DNA of 64,000 nucleotides from Spiribacter roseus. Lineage in GTDB: Bacteria > Pseudomonadota > Gammaproteobacteria > Nitrococcales > Nitrococcaceae. The notes beneath the pieces are model-generated. The model did no database searches, was not told where the DNA came from, and was given only the letters and a program-made list of their open reading frames with translations. The stretch lies in assembly GCF_002813635.1 (NCBI RefSeq), contig NZ_CP016382.1, positions 1,116,001-1,180,000 on the forward strand, given 5' to 3'. How positions within the stretch are numbered: the stretch's first letter is position 1; every line of letters starts with the position of its first letter. The position numbers and the translations under genes were made by a program. This document shows, in pieces, positions 1 to 10,067 of the stretch.

Positions 1-1112
1 GCGTCGTAGAGGCGTATGCACACGCCCGGCCCCTCACGCCCGCAGCGCCCGGCGCGCTGGTCGGCGCTGGACTGTGCGACCGGCTCGACCGGCAGGCGCT
101 GGACCTTGGTGCGATAGCTGTAGCGGCTGATCCGCGCAAGCCCGCTGTCCACCACATAGCGGATTCCCGGGACGGTGAGCGAGGTTTCGGCGACGTTGGT
201 GGACAGGACGATCCGCCGGCCACGGTGCGGTGCGAACACGCGCTGCTGCTCGGCGGTGGACAGGCGCCCGAACAGGGGCAGCACCTCGGTATGGGGCGGG
301 TGATGCTTGCGCAGCGCCTCAGCGCACTGACGGATCTCGCGCTCGCCGGGCAGGAACACCAGAACGTCGCCGCGGCCGAGGCCCGCGAGCTCATCCACGG
401 CCTCGACAACGCCCTGGCGCAGGCTGCGTTCGCGCTCATCCTCCGACTGTTCGACCAGCGGCCGGTAGCGGACCTCCACCGGGTAGGTGCGTCCCGAGAC
501 CTCGATCACGGGGGCATCGTCGAAGTGTTGCGAGAACCGGACCGGATCGATGGTCGCCGAGGTAATGATCACGCGCAGATCGGGCCGTCGGGGCAGGAGG
601 CGCTTGAGGTACCCGAGCAGGAAGTCGATGTTCAGGCTGCGCTCATGGGCCTCGTCGATGATGACCGTGTCGTAGCCTTCAAGCCGATCGTCGGCCTGGG
701 TTTCGGCGAGTAGCATGCCGTCGGTGAGCAGCTTGATGCGCGTTTCCGGCCCGGTCTGGTCACTGAAACGCACCCGGTAGCCGACCCCGCTGCCCACTCT
801 CGTCCCACACTCTTCAGCCACACGGCCGGCGAGGCTGCGGGCGGCAATGCGCCGTGGCTGGGTATGCGCGATCATCCCGTCGATACCGCGACCGAGATCG
901 AGCATGAGCTTGGGCAGCTGCGTGCTCTTGCCCGATCCGGTCTCGCCGCAGACCACGACCACGGGATGATCGCGCACCGCCGCCTTGATGGCCTCGGCAT
1001 GCTCGAGGACGGGCAGATCCAGGGCATAATCCGGGCGCAACGTGATCGCCTCCCGGGCGGCCCGGGCCTTCGCAGCGCTACGCGTCGGGGGGGCGTTGGA
1101 GTGCTCAGCCAT
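1..1112 (-). CDS. hrpA: ATP-dependent RNA helicase HrpA (N-terminal part, runs off left edge)
   Basis: DEAH-box RNA helicase. The 370 visible residues carry the N-terminal helicase core: Walker [10 protein letters not shown] at about residues 56-64, DEAH at 153-156, a SAT-type motif III (TSATID) near 185, and the motif [10 protein letters not shown] near 355. Closeness to HrpA rather than HrpB is judged from stretches such as [15 protein letters not shown] and [13 protein letters not shown]. HrpA proteins are about 1300 aa, so most of the gene lies outside the window. The ATG at 1112 overlaps the stop of the upstream phosphoesterase gene by 8 bases, so the two are probably co-transcribed with thrH. 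HrpA family members act in mRNA processing and in rescue of stalled ribosomes. Confidence 0.9.
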   Translation of the reverse strand, partial: MAEHSNAPPTRSAAKARAAREAITLRPDYALDLPVLEHAEAIKAAVRDHPVVVVCGETGSGKSTQLPKLMLDLGRGIDGMIAHTQPRRIAARSLAGRVAEECGTRVGSGVGYRVRFSDQTGPETRIKLLTDGMLLAETQADDRLEGYDTVIIDEAHERSLNIDFLLGYLKRLLPRRPDLRVIITSATIDPVRFSQHFDDAPVIEVSGRTYPVEVRYRPLVEQSEDERERSLRQGVVEAVDELAGLGRGDVLVFLPGEREIRQCAEALRKHHPPHTEVLPLFGRLSTAEQQRVFAPHRGRRIVLSTNVAETSLTVPGIRYVVDSGLARISRYSYRTKVQRLPVEPVAQSSADQRAGRCGREGPGVCIRLYD

Positions 1113-1692
1113 TCCGGCCGTCGTTGGGCTCCGATCCGTCGCGGCCCGAACGGCGTCGGGTCCGGGGCGCCGTGCGCGGCTCAAACTGCAGGGCCTCAAG
1201 ATCCCAGTGCGCGTCGTCACACTGCAGGACCAGGCAGCCCGGTCCGCCATAGGTCCGCGTCCGGCCCGCGGCGCCGGGGTTCAGCACCCAGGGCGCGGCA
1301 CTCTGATCGACGCACTGGCGGTGACTGTGGCCGTAGACCACCGCACGGCAGTCGGCAAATTGCTGCCGGTAGCGGCGATGGCGCTGGTCAATCGTGCCGC
1401 CGTCATCGCCATGGACGAGCTTGATTCGCCCGCCGGGCAGATCCACCGTGGCGTTTTCCGGCAACCTGGCCAGCATGTCCTGCTCGGACGCGGGCCAGTG
1501 CGCCGCATCGTCGTTATTGCCGCGGATCGCCACGGCTTCCTGTTCGGGCTGCATGGCGAAAAGCACATCCGCGCCACCGACATCACCGGCATGCAGAGCA
1601 ATGTCGCAGCGACGAACCTCGTCGGCAATGCGCTGATCAAGGAACCCGTGGGTATCCGCGAGAATGGCGACCCGGACCGAGCGATCAGTCAT
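1105..1692 (-). CDS. YfcE/MJ0936-type metallophosphoesterase
   Basis: A 195-aa calcineurin-like phosphoesterase. The metal-binding motifs appear in order: DTHG at residues 13-16, GDV at 36-38, GNND at 58-61 and GHSHR at 121-125. This is the small single-domain class that hydrolyses phosphodiesters with Mn2+ or Ni2+ in vitro; its natural substrate is generally unknown. Its ATG overlaps the thrH stop as ATGA, and its own stop overlaps the start of hrpA, so thrH, this gene and hrpA form one tight minus-strand unit. The exact cellular role cannot be read from the sequence. Confidence 0.85.
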   Translation of the reverse strand: MTDRSVRVAILADTHGFLDQRIADEVRRCDIALHAGDVGGADVLFAMQPEQEAVAIRGNNDDAAHWPASEQDMLARLPENATVDLPGGRIKLVHGDDGGTIDQRHRRYRQQFADCRAVVYGHSHRQCVDQSAAPWVLNPGAAGRTRTYGGPGCLVLQCDDAHWDLEALQFEPRTAPRTRRRSGRDGSEPNDGRNG

Positions 1693-2297
1693 TGCGCGGC
1701 AAAGCCCGAGTCGATGGCGGCGGTCAGGGCCGGATAGCTGTCAGTCACGGGGAACTGCGGGAACGCCGCGGTGACGTTCGCGGGGGCCGAGAAGAAAATA
1801 CCCTGCCCGGCAGCCGCGAGCATGCTGGTGTCGTTGAACGAATCACCCGCCGCAACCACCGCAAAGTTCAGCCCGCGCAGGGCCTCGACGGCCGCACGCT
1901 TGTGGTCGCGCATCCTCAGCCGATAGCCGGTGATGTCTCCATTGCCATCGGTCTCGAGCTGATGACAGAACAGCGTCGGCCAGTTCAGCTGGCGCATGAG
2001 CGGCCGGGCGAACTCGTAGAAGGTGTCCGAGAGGATGATCACCTGGTAGCGCGACCGCAGGTCGTCGAGAAACGCCCGGGCGCCGGGGAGCGGCTCCATC
2101 CGGTCGATGACCGCCTGGATGTCGGGCAGGCCCAGCCCGTGGGCGGCCAGGGTATCCAGGCGCATGCGCATGAGCTCGTCGTAATCGGCGATGTCCCGCG
2201 TGGTCGCCTTGAGGGCGTCGATGCCGGTCAGCGCCGCAAAGTCGATCCATATCTCCGGGACCAGCACACCCTCGAGGTCGAGACAGACTATATTCAC
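1689..2297 (-). CDS. thrH: ThrH: phosphoserine phosphatase / homoserine phosphotransferase
   Basis: A 202-aa HAD-superfamily enzyme that matches ThrH closely along its length. It has the unusual DLEG nucleophile motif (residues 7-10, usually DxDGT in HAD enzymes), the stretch VLVPEIWI, motif II LSDTFYEF and motif III GDSFNDT. In Pseudomonas, ThrH dephosphorylates phosphoserine and can transfer the phosphate to homoserine, linking serine and threonine synthesis. The start is a GTG at 2297, with AGGAGG about 11 bases upstream. It is the first gene of the thrH-phosphoesterase-hrpA unit; its 5' region is shared with the divergent yccA. Confidence 0.92.
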   Translation of the reverse strand: MNIVCLDLEGVLVPEIWIDFAALTGIDALKATTRDIADYDELMRMRLDTLAAHGLGLPDIQAVIDRMEPLPGARAFLDDLRSRYQVIILSDTFYEFARPLMRQLNWPTLFCHQLETDGNGDITGYRLRMRDHKRAAVEALRGLNFAVVAAGDSFNDTSMLAAAGQGIFFSAPANVTAAFPQFPVTDSYPALTAAIDSGFAAQ

Positions 2298-2475
2298 CGG
2301 GTTTGATCCCTCCTAAATTCAGGCTCGCGGACGTTACGGTTTTTACCCATGCGCTGCAAGGCGGCGGGTGGCCGCTCATCCGCCTCCACGAGCGCATTGA
2401 ACTTGCGTGACATTGCCACCATCCAATGACATATTGAAGGCAGTTGCATCATTGATCCAACGGAGGTAAGCAACG

Positions 2476-3159
2476 ATGGCTCAGGATTTTCGCACCTCGA
2501 TCGCCGGCGGCCGCTCCACCGGCCAGTCGGTGCTCGCCACCAACAAGGTGCTGCGCAATACTTATGCGCTGCTCGCGCTGACACTACTGTTCAGCGCCGC
2601 CATGGCGGGAACCGCGATGGCGACCAACGCACCGCCCATGCACTGGCTGATGGTGCTGGGTGGCTATTTCGGTCTCCTGTTCCTGACCACCTGGCTGCGT
2701 AACAGCGTCTGGGGGCTGGCGAGCGTCTTCGCGCTGACCGGCTTCATGGGGTTCACGCTGGGCCCGATCGTCAGTCTGTACATCGGTGCGTTCAGCAACG
2801 GTGCCGAGCTGGTGATGATGGCGCTGGGCGGCACCGGCATGATCTTTCTGGGGCTTTCGGCCTACGCACTCACCACGCAGCGCGATTTCAGCTTCATGCG
2901 CGGATTCATCTTCGCGGGTGTGCTGGTGGCCTTCGCCGGCTCCATCGTCGCGGTGCTGTTCTCGATCCCGGCCCTGTCGCTGGCGGTCAGTGCGGCGTTC
3001 GTGGTGCTGATGAGCGCCCTGATCCTCTACCAGACCAGTGAGATCATCAACGGCGGCGAGACCAACTACATCATGGCGACGATCACGCTGTACGTGACGA
3101 TCTACAACCTGTTCCTGAGTCTGCTGCAGCTGCTCGCGGCGTTTGCCGGCGAGCGCTGA
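2476..3159 (+). CDS. yccA: BAX inhibitor-1 family membrane protein YccA
   Basis: A 227-aa inner-membrane protein with about seven hydrophobic segments and clear similarity to E. coli YccA along its length (VLRNTYALLALTL near the start, FTGFMGFTLGPI in the middle, GGETNYIMATITLYVTIYN near the end). In E. coli, YccA is a substrate and modulator of the FtsH protease that protects the SecY translocon when it is jammed. The ATG is preceded by a strong ribosome binding site (ACGGAGG). It appears monocistronic and ends at a strong intrinsic terminator. Confidence 0.9.
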   Translation: MAQDFRTSIAGGRSTGQSVLATNKVLRNTYALLALTLLFSAAMAGTAMATNAPPMHWLMVLGGYFGLLFLTTWLRNSVWGLASVFALTGFMGFTLGPIVSLYIGAFSNGAELVMMALGGTGMIFLGLSAYALTTQRDFSFMRGFIFAGVLVAFAGSIVAVLFSIPALSLAVSAAFVVLMSALILYQTSEIINGGETNYIMATITLYVTIYNLFLSLLQLLAAFAGER

Positions 3160-3183
3160 TCGGGGCCTGCGGGCCTGACCCGA

Positions 3184-3216
3184 CCCCGTCCGATGTCTGA
3201 TCGGGCGGGGTTTTTT
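3184..3216 (+). terminator. Intrinsic terminator after yccA
   Basis: An 11-bp stem (CCCCGTCCGAT pairing with ATCGGGCGGGG, one G-U pair) with a 5-base loop, followed directly by six T residues. It lies 24 bases after the yccA stop and separates it from cysB. Confidence 0.9.
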
Positions 3217-3260
3217 ATTGCCATCTGGTCTATCATAGGTATTCGTCATACCTTTGGTGA

Positions 3261-4256
<996 letters not shown>

Positions 4257-4271
4257 TCGGGAGGCATTGGC

Positions 4272-6191
4272 ATGGATCCGGAACTGCTCGACATTCGCCG
4301 TCACCTGGGCGAACACCCGCCATTTGACGGCCTGACCGATGATCAGCTCGACGACATCGCCAGTCATGTCGAGATCAGTTACTACCGGGCGGGCTCGCAG
4401 ATCCTGGCCTCGGGCCAACCCATCGCCGCGCTTTTTTATGTCCGCAGCGGCGCGGTTGAAGTCTACCGGCGCAGCGGCGACCTGTTCGATCGCCTCGGCG
4501 AAGGCAGTCTGTTCGGCCACTACGGCCTGCTGCGGGGCCGACGCGCCCAGTACCCGGCAATCGCCATCGAAGACACGCTGATCTATGCCATCGATGCCGA
4601 TCGTTTTGATGCGCTCTACGAAACCGACGGCGATTTTGCCGACTTCATCGAACTGGGCCGGCCGCGGACCGGGACCAGCGTTGATAGCCAGACCCGGAAC
4701 AACGACCGGATGGCCACGCGGATCCGCAAGCTGGTCACACGCCAGCCGCTGATCGCCGAGAGCGACGCAAGCGCCCGCGACGTGGCCCGCCAGCTGGCCG
4801 ATGAGCCATCGGCCGCGCTGCTGGTGGTCGAACCCCAGGGCGATGACCCGCGCTATACCTACGCGGATGCCGACGGGGCGCTCTGGCAGGTCAAGGGCAT
4901 TCTTACCGATGCCGATTTCCGCGCCCGCCTCGTCGCCGAAGGCCGCCCGGTGGACACACCGGTCGGTGAAATCGTGAATGAGCAGCTCGTGGCGGTGCAG
5001 TCGGACGAAACCATGCAGGAGGCCATGCTCGCCATGCTTCGGCATAACGTCCATCACCTGGCGGTGATGCATCGGCGCCGCCCGATTGGTGTGATCCGGC
5101 TCGAGGACGTCGTGCGTTATGAAACGCAGAGCAGCCTCTATCTGATTGAGAGCATTTTCAGTCAGCGCCATCCCGAGGGACTCGCCCGATTATTGCCCGA
5201 GGTCCGCAATGCAGCGGTTCGCCTGATTCGCGAGGGCGCCGACTCACGCACCGTGGGCACGGCCCTGTCGTCCATCGGCCGGAGTTTCGTCCGCCGCCTC
5301 CTGGAGCTGGCCGAAGCCGAGCTCGGACCGCCACCGGTCCCGTACGCCTTCATGGGCATGGGCTCAATGGCCCGCAATGAGCAGACCCTGGTGACCGATC
5401 AGGACAATGCGTTGGTATTGGATGACCGCTTTGATCCCCAGCAGCACGATGACTACTTTGCCGCCCTCGCCCAGCGCGTGAGCGACGGATTGGATGCCTG
5501 TGGCTATGCCTACTGCAAGGGCGGCATCATGGCCACCAACCCGCGCTGGCGCCAGCCGCTATGGGTCTGGCAGCGCTATTTCCGCAGCTGGATACAGGCC
5601 CCCAATGCCGAGCGGCTGCTGCACAGCAATATCTTTTTTGACCTCGATAACCTCTACGGCGAGGAACGCCTGATCGAGACCCTGCAGACGCTGATCGCCA
5701 CCGAGGCCGGTGACAGCCTCGCCTTTCTGGCGGCCATGTCACGCAACGCCCTCAACCGCACGCCGCCGATCGGTTTTTTCCGTGAATTCGTGACCGAAAA
5801 GGACGGCCAACAGAACGACTCGATCAACGTCAAGCGACGCGGAACGGCGCCGCTCACCGATCTCATCCGCATTCACGCCCTTGCCTGTGGGTCGCAGGCA
5901 CAGAACTCGTTCGAGCGGCTTGCCGATATCAAGACCACCTCGCTGCTGGGTCCCGGCGTGGCCGATCGCCTGAGCTACTCCCTCGAGGTGCTGAGCCTCG
6001 CGCGCCTGCGCGATCAGGTGCTCGACATCGAGCAGGAGCGTGAGCCGGATAACAACATCGAACCCCGCAACGTGCCCGCCAAGCAGCGCGCCGAGATCAA
6101 GGAAGCCTTCCGTGCCCTGAGTGACGCGCAGAAGTTTCTGCGTTTCCGCTACCCGATGCCGTCCGGCGGCCTCCAGAAGCGTGGCCGCTAG
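4272..6191 (+). CDS. cNMP-binding/CBS/DUF294 putative nucleotidyltransferase
   Basis: A 639-aa cytosolic signalling protein. In order: a cyclic-nucleotide-binding-like domain (about residues 15-110), a CBS domain pair (about 150-290), and a DUF294 GlnD-like nucleotidyltransferase domain with the signature GSMARNEQ followed by TDQDNAL near residues 362-380, then a DUF294 C-terminal helical region. In GlnD-type enzymes this Gly-Ser and Asp-x-Asp arrangement transfers nucleotides. Paralogues in many proteobacteria sit beside a DnaQ-like exonuclease, exactly as here. The ribosome binding site GGGAGG supports the start. Substrate and partner are unknown. Confidence 0.85.
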   Translation: MDPELLDIRRHLGEHPPFDGLTDDQLDDIASHVEISYYRAGSQILASGQPIAALFYVRSGAVEVYRRSGDLFDRLGEGSLFGHYGLLRGRRAQYPAIAIEDTLIYAIDADRFDALYETDGDFADFIELGRPRTGTSVDSQTRNNDRMATRIRKLVTRQPLIAESDASARDVARQLADEPSAALLVVEPQGDDPRYTYADADGALWQVKGILTDADFRARLVAEGRPVDTPVGEIVNEQLVAVQSDETMQEAMLAMLRHNVHHLAVMHRRRPIGVIRLEDVVRYETQSSLYLIESIFSQRHPEGLARLLPEVRNAAVRLIREGADSRTVGTALSSIGRSFVRRLLELAEAELGPPPVPYAFMGMGSMARNEQTLVTDQDNALVLDDRFDPQQHDDYFAALAQRVSDGLDACGYAYCKGGIMATNPRWRQPLWVWQRYFRSWIQAPNAERLLHSNIFFDLDNLYGEERLIETLQTLIATEAGDSLAFLAAMSRNALNRTPPIGFFREFVTEKDGQQNDSINVKRRGTAPLTDLIRIHALACGSQAQNSFERLADIKTTSLLGPGVADRLSYSLEVLSLARLRDQVLDIEQEREPDNNIEPRNVPAKQRAEIKEAFRALSDAQKFLRFRYPMPSGGLQKRGR

Positions 6192-6193
6192 GC

Positions 6194-6907
6194 GTGCGGC
6201 TGAAAGCCGACCCGCACGCGCGCTGGCATGACTGGCTGCAGGAGATGGCTCGGCGCGCCGATACCCCGGCGTTGCGCGACTTCTATGCGGCGTTCCCGGA
6301 CAACCCGGAGGCCGCCATCGGTGATACGCCCCTGGTCGCCATTGATCTCGAGACCAGCGGCCTTGATCCGCGCCAGCACGGCATCCTCAGCGTCGGCGTC
6401 GTGCCGTTTACCCTGAACGCCATCGCCGTCGCCCGCCGCCGCCACTGGATTCTGCGACCGCCCCGGGGCTTTTCCGGCGAATCCGTCGCCTATCACCACA
6501 TCACCCACTCGGAGGTGGAACAGGCACCGGACCTGGCGGATGTGCTGCCAGAGATCCTCGCCGAACTGCAGGGTCGCCTGCCGGTGGTGCACTACCACCC
6601 GGTGGAGCGGCGCTTTCTGGATCGGGCCGTGCGCGAGCGCACCGGCAGCGTCTTCCGGTTTCCGCTCATCGACACCATGGAGATCGAGGCCAAACGCCAT
6701 CGACGTCGCTGGCGGCTCCGCCTGCGCCGGCTCCTGCGCCGGTCGCCGGCGTCAATCCGCCTCAATGACAGTCGCATCCGTTACGGCCTGCCCCCCTACG
6801 AGGGGCACCAGGCCGTGCTGGATGCGATCGGGACGGCCGAGCTGCTGCAGGCGCAGATCCAGCACCACTACAGCCGCTCGACCCCGGTGGGCCAGCTCTG
6901 GGTCTAG
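6194..6907 (+). CDS. DnaQ-like 3'-5' exonuclease
   Basis: A 237-aa DEDD-family exonuclease. The Exo I motif DLETSGLDP with its Asp-Glu pair lies near residues 54-62, an Exo II-like region with DTME near 160, and an HQAVLDA motif (HxxxxD) near 205 provides the final catalytic residues. It starts with GTG two bases after the DUF294 gene and is surely translated with it. Such stand-alone DnaQ-like proteins trim DNA or RNA ends; the pairing with a DUF294 protein is common but its function is not established. The stop overlaps that of the convergent BCCT gene. Confidence 0.83.
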   Translation: MRLKADPHARWHDWLQEMARRADTPALRDFYAAFPDNPEAAIGDTPLVAIDLETSGLDPRQHGILSVGVVPFTLNAIAVARRRHWILRPPRGFSGESVAYHHITHSEVEQAPDLADVLPEILAELQGRLPVVHYHPVERRFLDRAVRERTGSVFRFPLIDTMEIEAKRHRRRWRLRLRRLLRRSPASIRLNDSRIRYGLPPYEGHQAVLDAIGTAELLQAQIQHHYSRSTPVGQLWV

Positions 6908-8556
6908 GCGGCGCGGGGCTCCGACATCAGTCCCCTGATGATGGAGTAGCAGGCCACCAGCAGCACTAGTGTCAGCGGAAAGCCCGCCGACAGGGCCATG
7001 GCCTGCAGTGCTGAAAGCCCGCCACCCAGTAGCAGGGCGATGGCGATCGCGCCCTCGATGATCGCCCAGAACATGCGCTGTGGCTTGGGCGAGTCGACCT
7101 TGCCGCCGGCGGTGATCGCGTCAATGACCAGCGAGCCCGAGTCGGACGAGGTCACAAAGAAGACGATCACCAGAAAGATGGCGAGGCTCGAGGTGATCAG
7201 CCCCAGCGGCAGATTCGAGAGCATCTCAAAGAGCTGCAGATCGCCACTCGCCTCGGAGACGCTCTCCAGCCCCTTGTTGACCACCTGGTCAATGGCGGTA
7301 CCACCCAGTGCCGTCATCCACAGCACCGAGATCAGCGTGGGAATGACCAGCACCGCGATCAGGAATTCGCGCACCGTGCGGCCGCGGCTGACCCGGGCGA
7401 TGAACATGCCGACGAACGGCGACCAGGAAATCCACCAGGCCCAGTAGAACGACGTCCACCCCTGGGAGAAGTTCGTGTCCTCGCGGCCGATCGGGTTGGA
7501 AAGCGGGATGACGTTCTTGGCATACGAGAACAGATACTCGAAAAAGCCGGTGGCGATCGCCAGCGTCGGTCCCGCCACGATCACGAACAGCAGCAGCAGG
7601 CCGGCAAGCCCCATATTGAGCTGCGAGAGCCGCTGCACCCCCTTGTCGACGCCCAGCGTCACCGAGCCCAGGGCGATGATGGTGATACCGATGATCAGCA
7701 GCACCATCGTGGTATCACCGGAGGGAATGCCAAACAGGTAACCCAGACCGACGGTCGCCTGCTGGGCACCCAGCCCCAGCGATGTCGCCAGTCCGAACAG
7801 GGTCGCGAACACGGCGATCACGTCGATCACATGCCCCGGCCAGCCCCAGACGCGCTCGCCGAGGATCGGGTAGAACACCGAGCGCATGGTCAGCGGCAGG
7901 CCCTTGTTGAACGAGAACAGTGCCAGCGCCAGCGCCACCACGGCGTAGATACCCCAGGGGTGCAGCCCCCAGTGGAAAATCGTTGCCGCCATACCCAGCG
8001 AAATGGCGGCGTTCTGATCGCCAGCCGCCGCGCCCAGGGGGGCCCAGTCGGTGCGGACGCCGCCTTCCATGCTGGTGCCCCCCATGGAGGTGCCGAAGTG
8101 CGAAAGCGGCTCGGAGACGCCGAAGTACATCAGGCCGATGCCCATGCCGGCGGCGAACAGCATCGCGAACCAGCCCGCATAGCTGAAATCGGGTGTCGCG
8201 TGGGCACCGCCCAGCCGGACGTTGGCCAGCGGCGTAAAGATCAGCCCCAGAGCGACCAGGACAAAGATGTTCGCGCCACCAAGAAAGAACCAGGCGAGGT
8301 TCTGGGTCAGCCAGACGCGGGTCGCTTCAAAGACCGGGCCCACCTCGTTCTGCAACGCCAGCGTAATGATGACAAAGGCGAGGATGATCAGTCCCGAGAA
8401 GGTGAAGACCTTGCCGTGCAGATCGACTTCGAGGCCGAAGCGGTTGCCGGCGATGTTGTCCTGACCGATGACGTAGTCGGTATCGATCAGGCCCGAAGGC
8501 CCTTCCGGTGCCGGAACGCCGGTGGATTTCTGCTCATCGAGGTTTTCGTCACTCAC
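6904..8556 (-). CDS. BCCT-family betaine/carnitine/choline transporter
   Basis: A 550-aa secondary carrier with about twelve membrane segments. The family signature is present: the glycine-rich GMGIGLMYFGVSEPL stretch in the first half and the Trp-rich region around FHWGLHPWGIYA, which forms the aromatic substrate cage in BetP. The family imports compatible solutes such as glycine betaine with Na+ or H+. The N-terminal tail is about 45 residues, acidic and polar. It begins with GTG 38 bases after a uspA gene with AAGGAGAG upstream, suggesting a two-gene stress operon. Exact substrate is unassigned. Confidence 0.88.
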   Translation of the reverse strand: MSDENLDEQKSTGVPAPEGPSGLIDTDYVIGQDNIAGNRFGLEVDLHGKVFTFSGLIILAFVIITLALQNEVGPVFEATRVWLTQNLAWFFLGGANIFVLVALGLIFTPLANVRLGGAHATPDFSYAGWFAMLFAAGMGIGLMYFGVSEPLSHFGTSMGGTSMEGGVRTDWAPLGAAAGDQNAAISLGMAATIFHWGLHPWGIYAVVALALALFSFNKGLPLTMRSVFYPILGERVWGWPGHVIDVIAVFATLFGLATSLGLGAQQATVGLGYLFGIPSGDTTMVLLIIGITIIALGSVTLGVDKGVQRLSQLNMGLAGLLLLFVIVAGPTLAIATGFFEYLFSYAKNVIPLSNPIGREDTNFSQGWTSFYWAWWISWSPFVGMFIARVSRGRTVREFLIAVLVIPTLISVLWMTALGGTAIDQVVNKGLESVSEASGDLQLFEMLSNLPLGLITSSLAIFLVIVFFVTSSDSGSLVIDAITAGGKVDSPKPQRMFWAIIEGAIAIALLLGGGLSALQAMALSAGFPLTLVLLVACYSIIRGLMSEPRAA

Positions 8557-8594
8557 GATTCTCTCCTTGATGGGTGTCGAGGGCGCACATCGGC

Positions 8595-9014
8595 TCAGGC
8601 CGGGCGCACCAGAAAGACGGACACATCGGTGTGGGATGCGATTCGGTCACCGTGGGATGGCATGACCGCATCCAGGTGCCTCGGCAGGTGGGTGGCCATG
8701 ACCACCAGGTCCGCGCCGACCGCTTCAATGGACTTGAGAATCAACCCGTCCAGATCGGCCGTGGGGTCGGGGGAGTTGATGCAGCGCGACGAGGTTTTCT
8801 GCCCGTGCACCGCCTCCTGACCGCTCGCAAAGGCTTCGAGCTTGTGCTCGTACTCTTCGGGGGTCCGGGCCACCGTCCCCGGCGTGGAGGTGGTGACCGC
8901 CATGTAACAGACCTCCGCCCCGTAGTGGCGGGCAAGGTCCGCGCTGGTGGACAGCGCACGCTGGATCGCCTCGATGTGCGCCAGGTCCACCGGGACCAGG
9001 ATTTTCTTGAACAT
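8595..9014 (-). CDS. Universal stress protein (UspA family)
   Basis: A 139-aa single Usp domain starting MFKKILVPVDL. The start at 9014 is supported by AAGGAG seven bases upstream. The ATP-binding loop of the MJ0577 class (G-x2-G-x9-G-S/T) is not intact: the region reads THLPRHLDAVMPSHGDRI, so it may not bind ATP in the standard way. It sits just upstream of the BCCT carrier in the same direction. Usp proteins linked to osmolyte carriers are known in halophiles such as TeaD with TeaABC, so a regulatory partnership is plausible but not shown. Confidence 0.85.
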   Translation of the reverse strand: MFKKILVPVDLAHIEAIQRALSTSADLARHYGAEVCYMAVTTSTPGTVARTPEEYEHKLEAFASGQEAVHGQKTSSRCINSPDPTADLDGLILKSIEAVGADLVVMATHLPRHLDAVMPSHGDRIASHTDVSVFLVRPA

Positions 9015-9130
9015 GCACTTTCTCCTTGCATCCTGCACGAAATCGCGCCAAAGCGGACCAGAGGTTGAGGAGTTTGGGAGGGAGGGTCAACCGTTGATAC
9101 TGAATTTCTGACCCCATGGGTCAATAAAAC

Positions 9131-9730
9131 TCAACGATATCGGGCGCGGCCGGCAAAGGCGTGGGATAGGGTACCGGCGTCGACATAATCGAGGTCGCCG
9201 CCAAGGGGAACACCGTGGGCAATGCGGGCGATGTCCACGCCGGCATCCGCCGCCATGCCGGCAATGTATTGGGCGGTGGCTTCGCCCTCGACCGTCGGAC
9301 TGACCGCGAGAATGATCTCGCCCACCTCGCCAGCGGCGAGACGGGCTTCGAGGCTTTCGAGGCCCAGCTCGCCGGGGCCGATGCCATCCAGCGGCGACAG
9401 CCGGCCCTTGAGGACGAAGTACAGCCCCCCATAGTCGGTGGCATCCTCGAGCGCCTGCACATCGGAGGGGTTCTCGACCACGCAGAGCAGGCCCGGATCG
9501 CGGCGTCCGCTGGCGCACAGCGGGCAGAGATCGGCTTCCGTCAGATTGCGGCACAGCCGGCATTCGCCCACCGAATCGGCCGCCGTCTGCAGCGCCCGTG
9601 CCAGCCGCCCGGCCGCACTGCGGTCGTGCTGCAGCAACGAGAACGTCATCCGCTGTGCCGACTTGGGTCCGACGCCCGGCAGGCAGCGAAGTGCCTCCAT
9701 GAGCTCCTGGACCGCCGGGGAATAGGCCAT
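9131..9730 (-). CDS. recR: Recombination mediator RecR
   Basis: A 199-aa RecR with, in order, the helix-hairpin-helix region ([12 protein letters not shown]), the four-cysteine zinc finger ([16 protein letters not shown]), and a Toprim domain ([12 protein letters not shown]). RecR works with RecF and RecO to load RecA on gapped DNA. It is the last gene of the dnaX-ybaB-recR operon, with 13 bases between ybaB and recR. Confidence 0.96.
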   Translation of the reverse strand: MAYSPAVQELMEALRCLPGVGPKSAQRMTFSLLQHDRSAAGRLARALQTAADSVGECRLCRNLTEADLCPLCASGRRDPGLLCVVENPSDVQALEDATDYGGLYFVLKGRLSPLDGIGPGELGLESLEARLAAGEVGEIILAVSPTVEGEATAQYIAGMAADAGVDIARIAHGVPLGGDLDYVDAGTLSHAFAGRARYR

Positions 9731-9743
9731 GCGCTGCTCCGGC

Positions 9744-10064
9744 CTAGAACGGCATCTTAATGCCCGGCGGCAGGTTGAGCCCTTCGGTCAGCCCACCCAT
9801 GCGTGACTGGGTCTCCTGGTCGAGTTTCTGCGCCGCGTCGTTGAAGGCGGCGGCGACCAGATCCTCGACCATCTCGCGGTCGTCATAGACGCTTTCGTCG
9901 ATGGAAACGCGCCGCACCTCATGACGCCCCGTCATGACGACGCTGACCATACCGCCACCGGCCTGGCCGGTGATTTCCATTTCGGCAAGCTCCGACTGCG
10001 CTTTCTGCATTTCCTCCTGCATGCGCTGGGCCTGCTTCATCATGTTGCCGAGTCCGCCTTTCAT
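9744..10064 (-). CDS. ybaB: Nucleoid-associated protein YbaB/EbfC
   Basis: A 106-aa protein with the usual N-terminal amphipathic helix ([16 protein letters not shown]) and the compact beta domain ending PPGIKMPF. YbaB dimers bind DNA as tweezers. It lies 3 bases after dnaX, the standard dnaX-ybaB-recR order. Confidence 0.95.
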   Translation of the reverse strand: MKGGLGNMMKQAQRMQEEMQKAQSELAEMEITGQAGGGMVSVVMTGRHEVRRVSIDESVYDDREMVEDLVAAAFNDAAQKLDQETQSRMGGLTEGLNLPPGIKMPF

Positions 10065-10067
10065 GAA

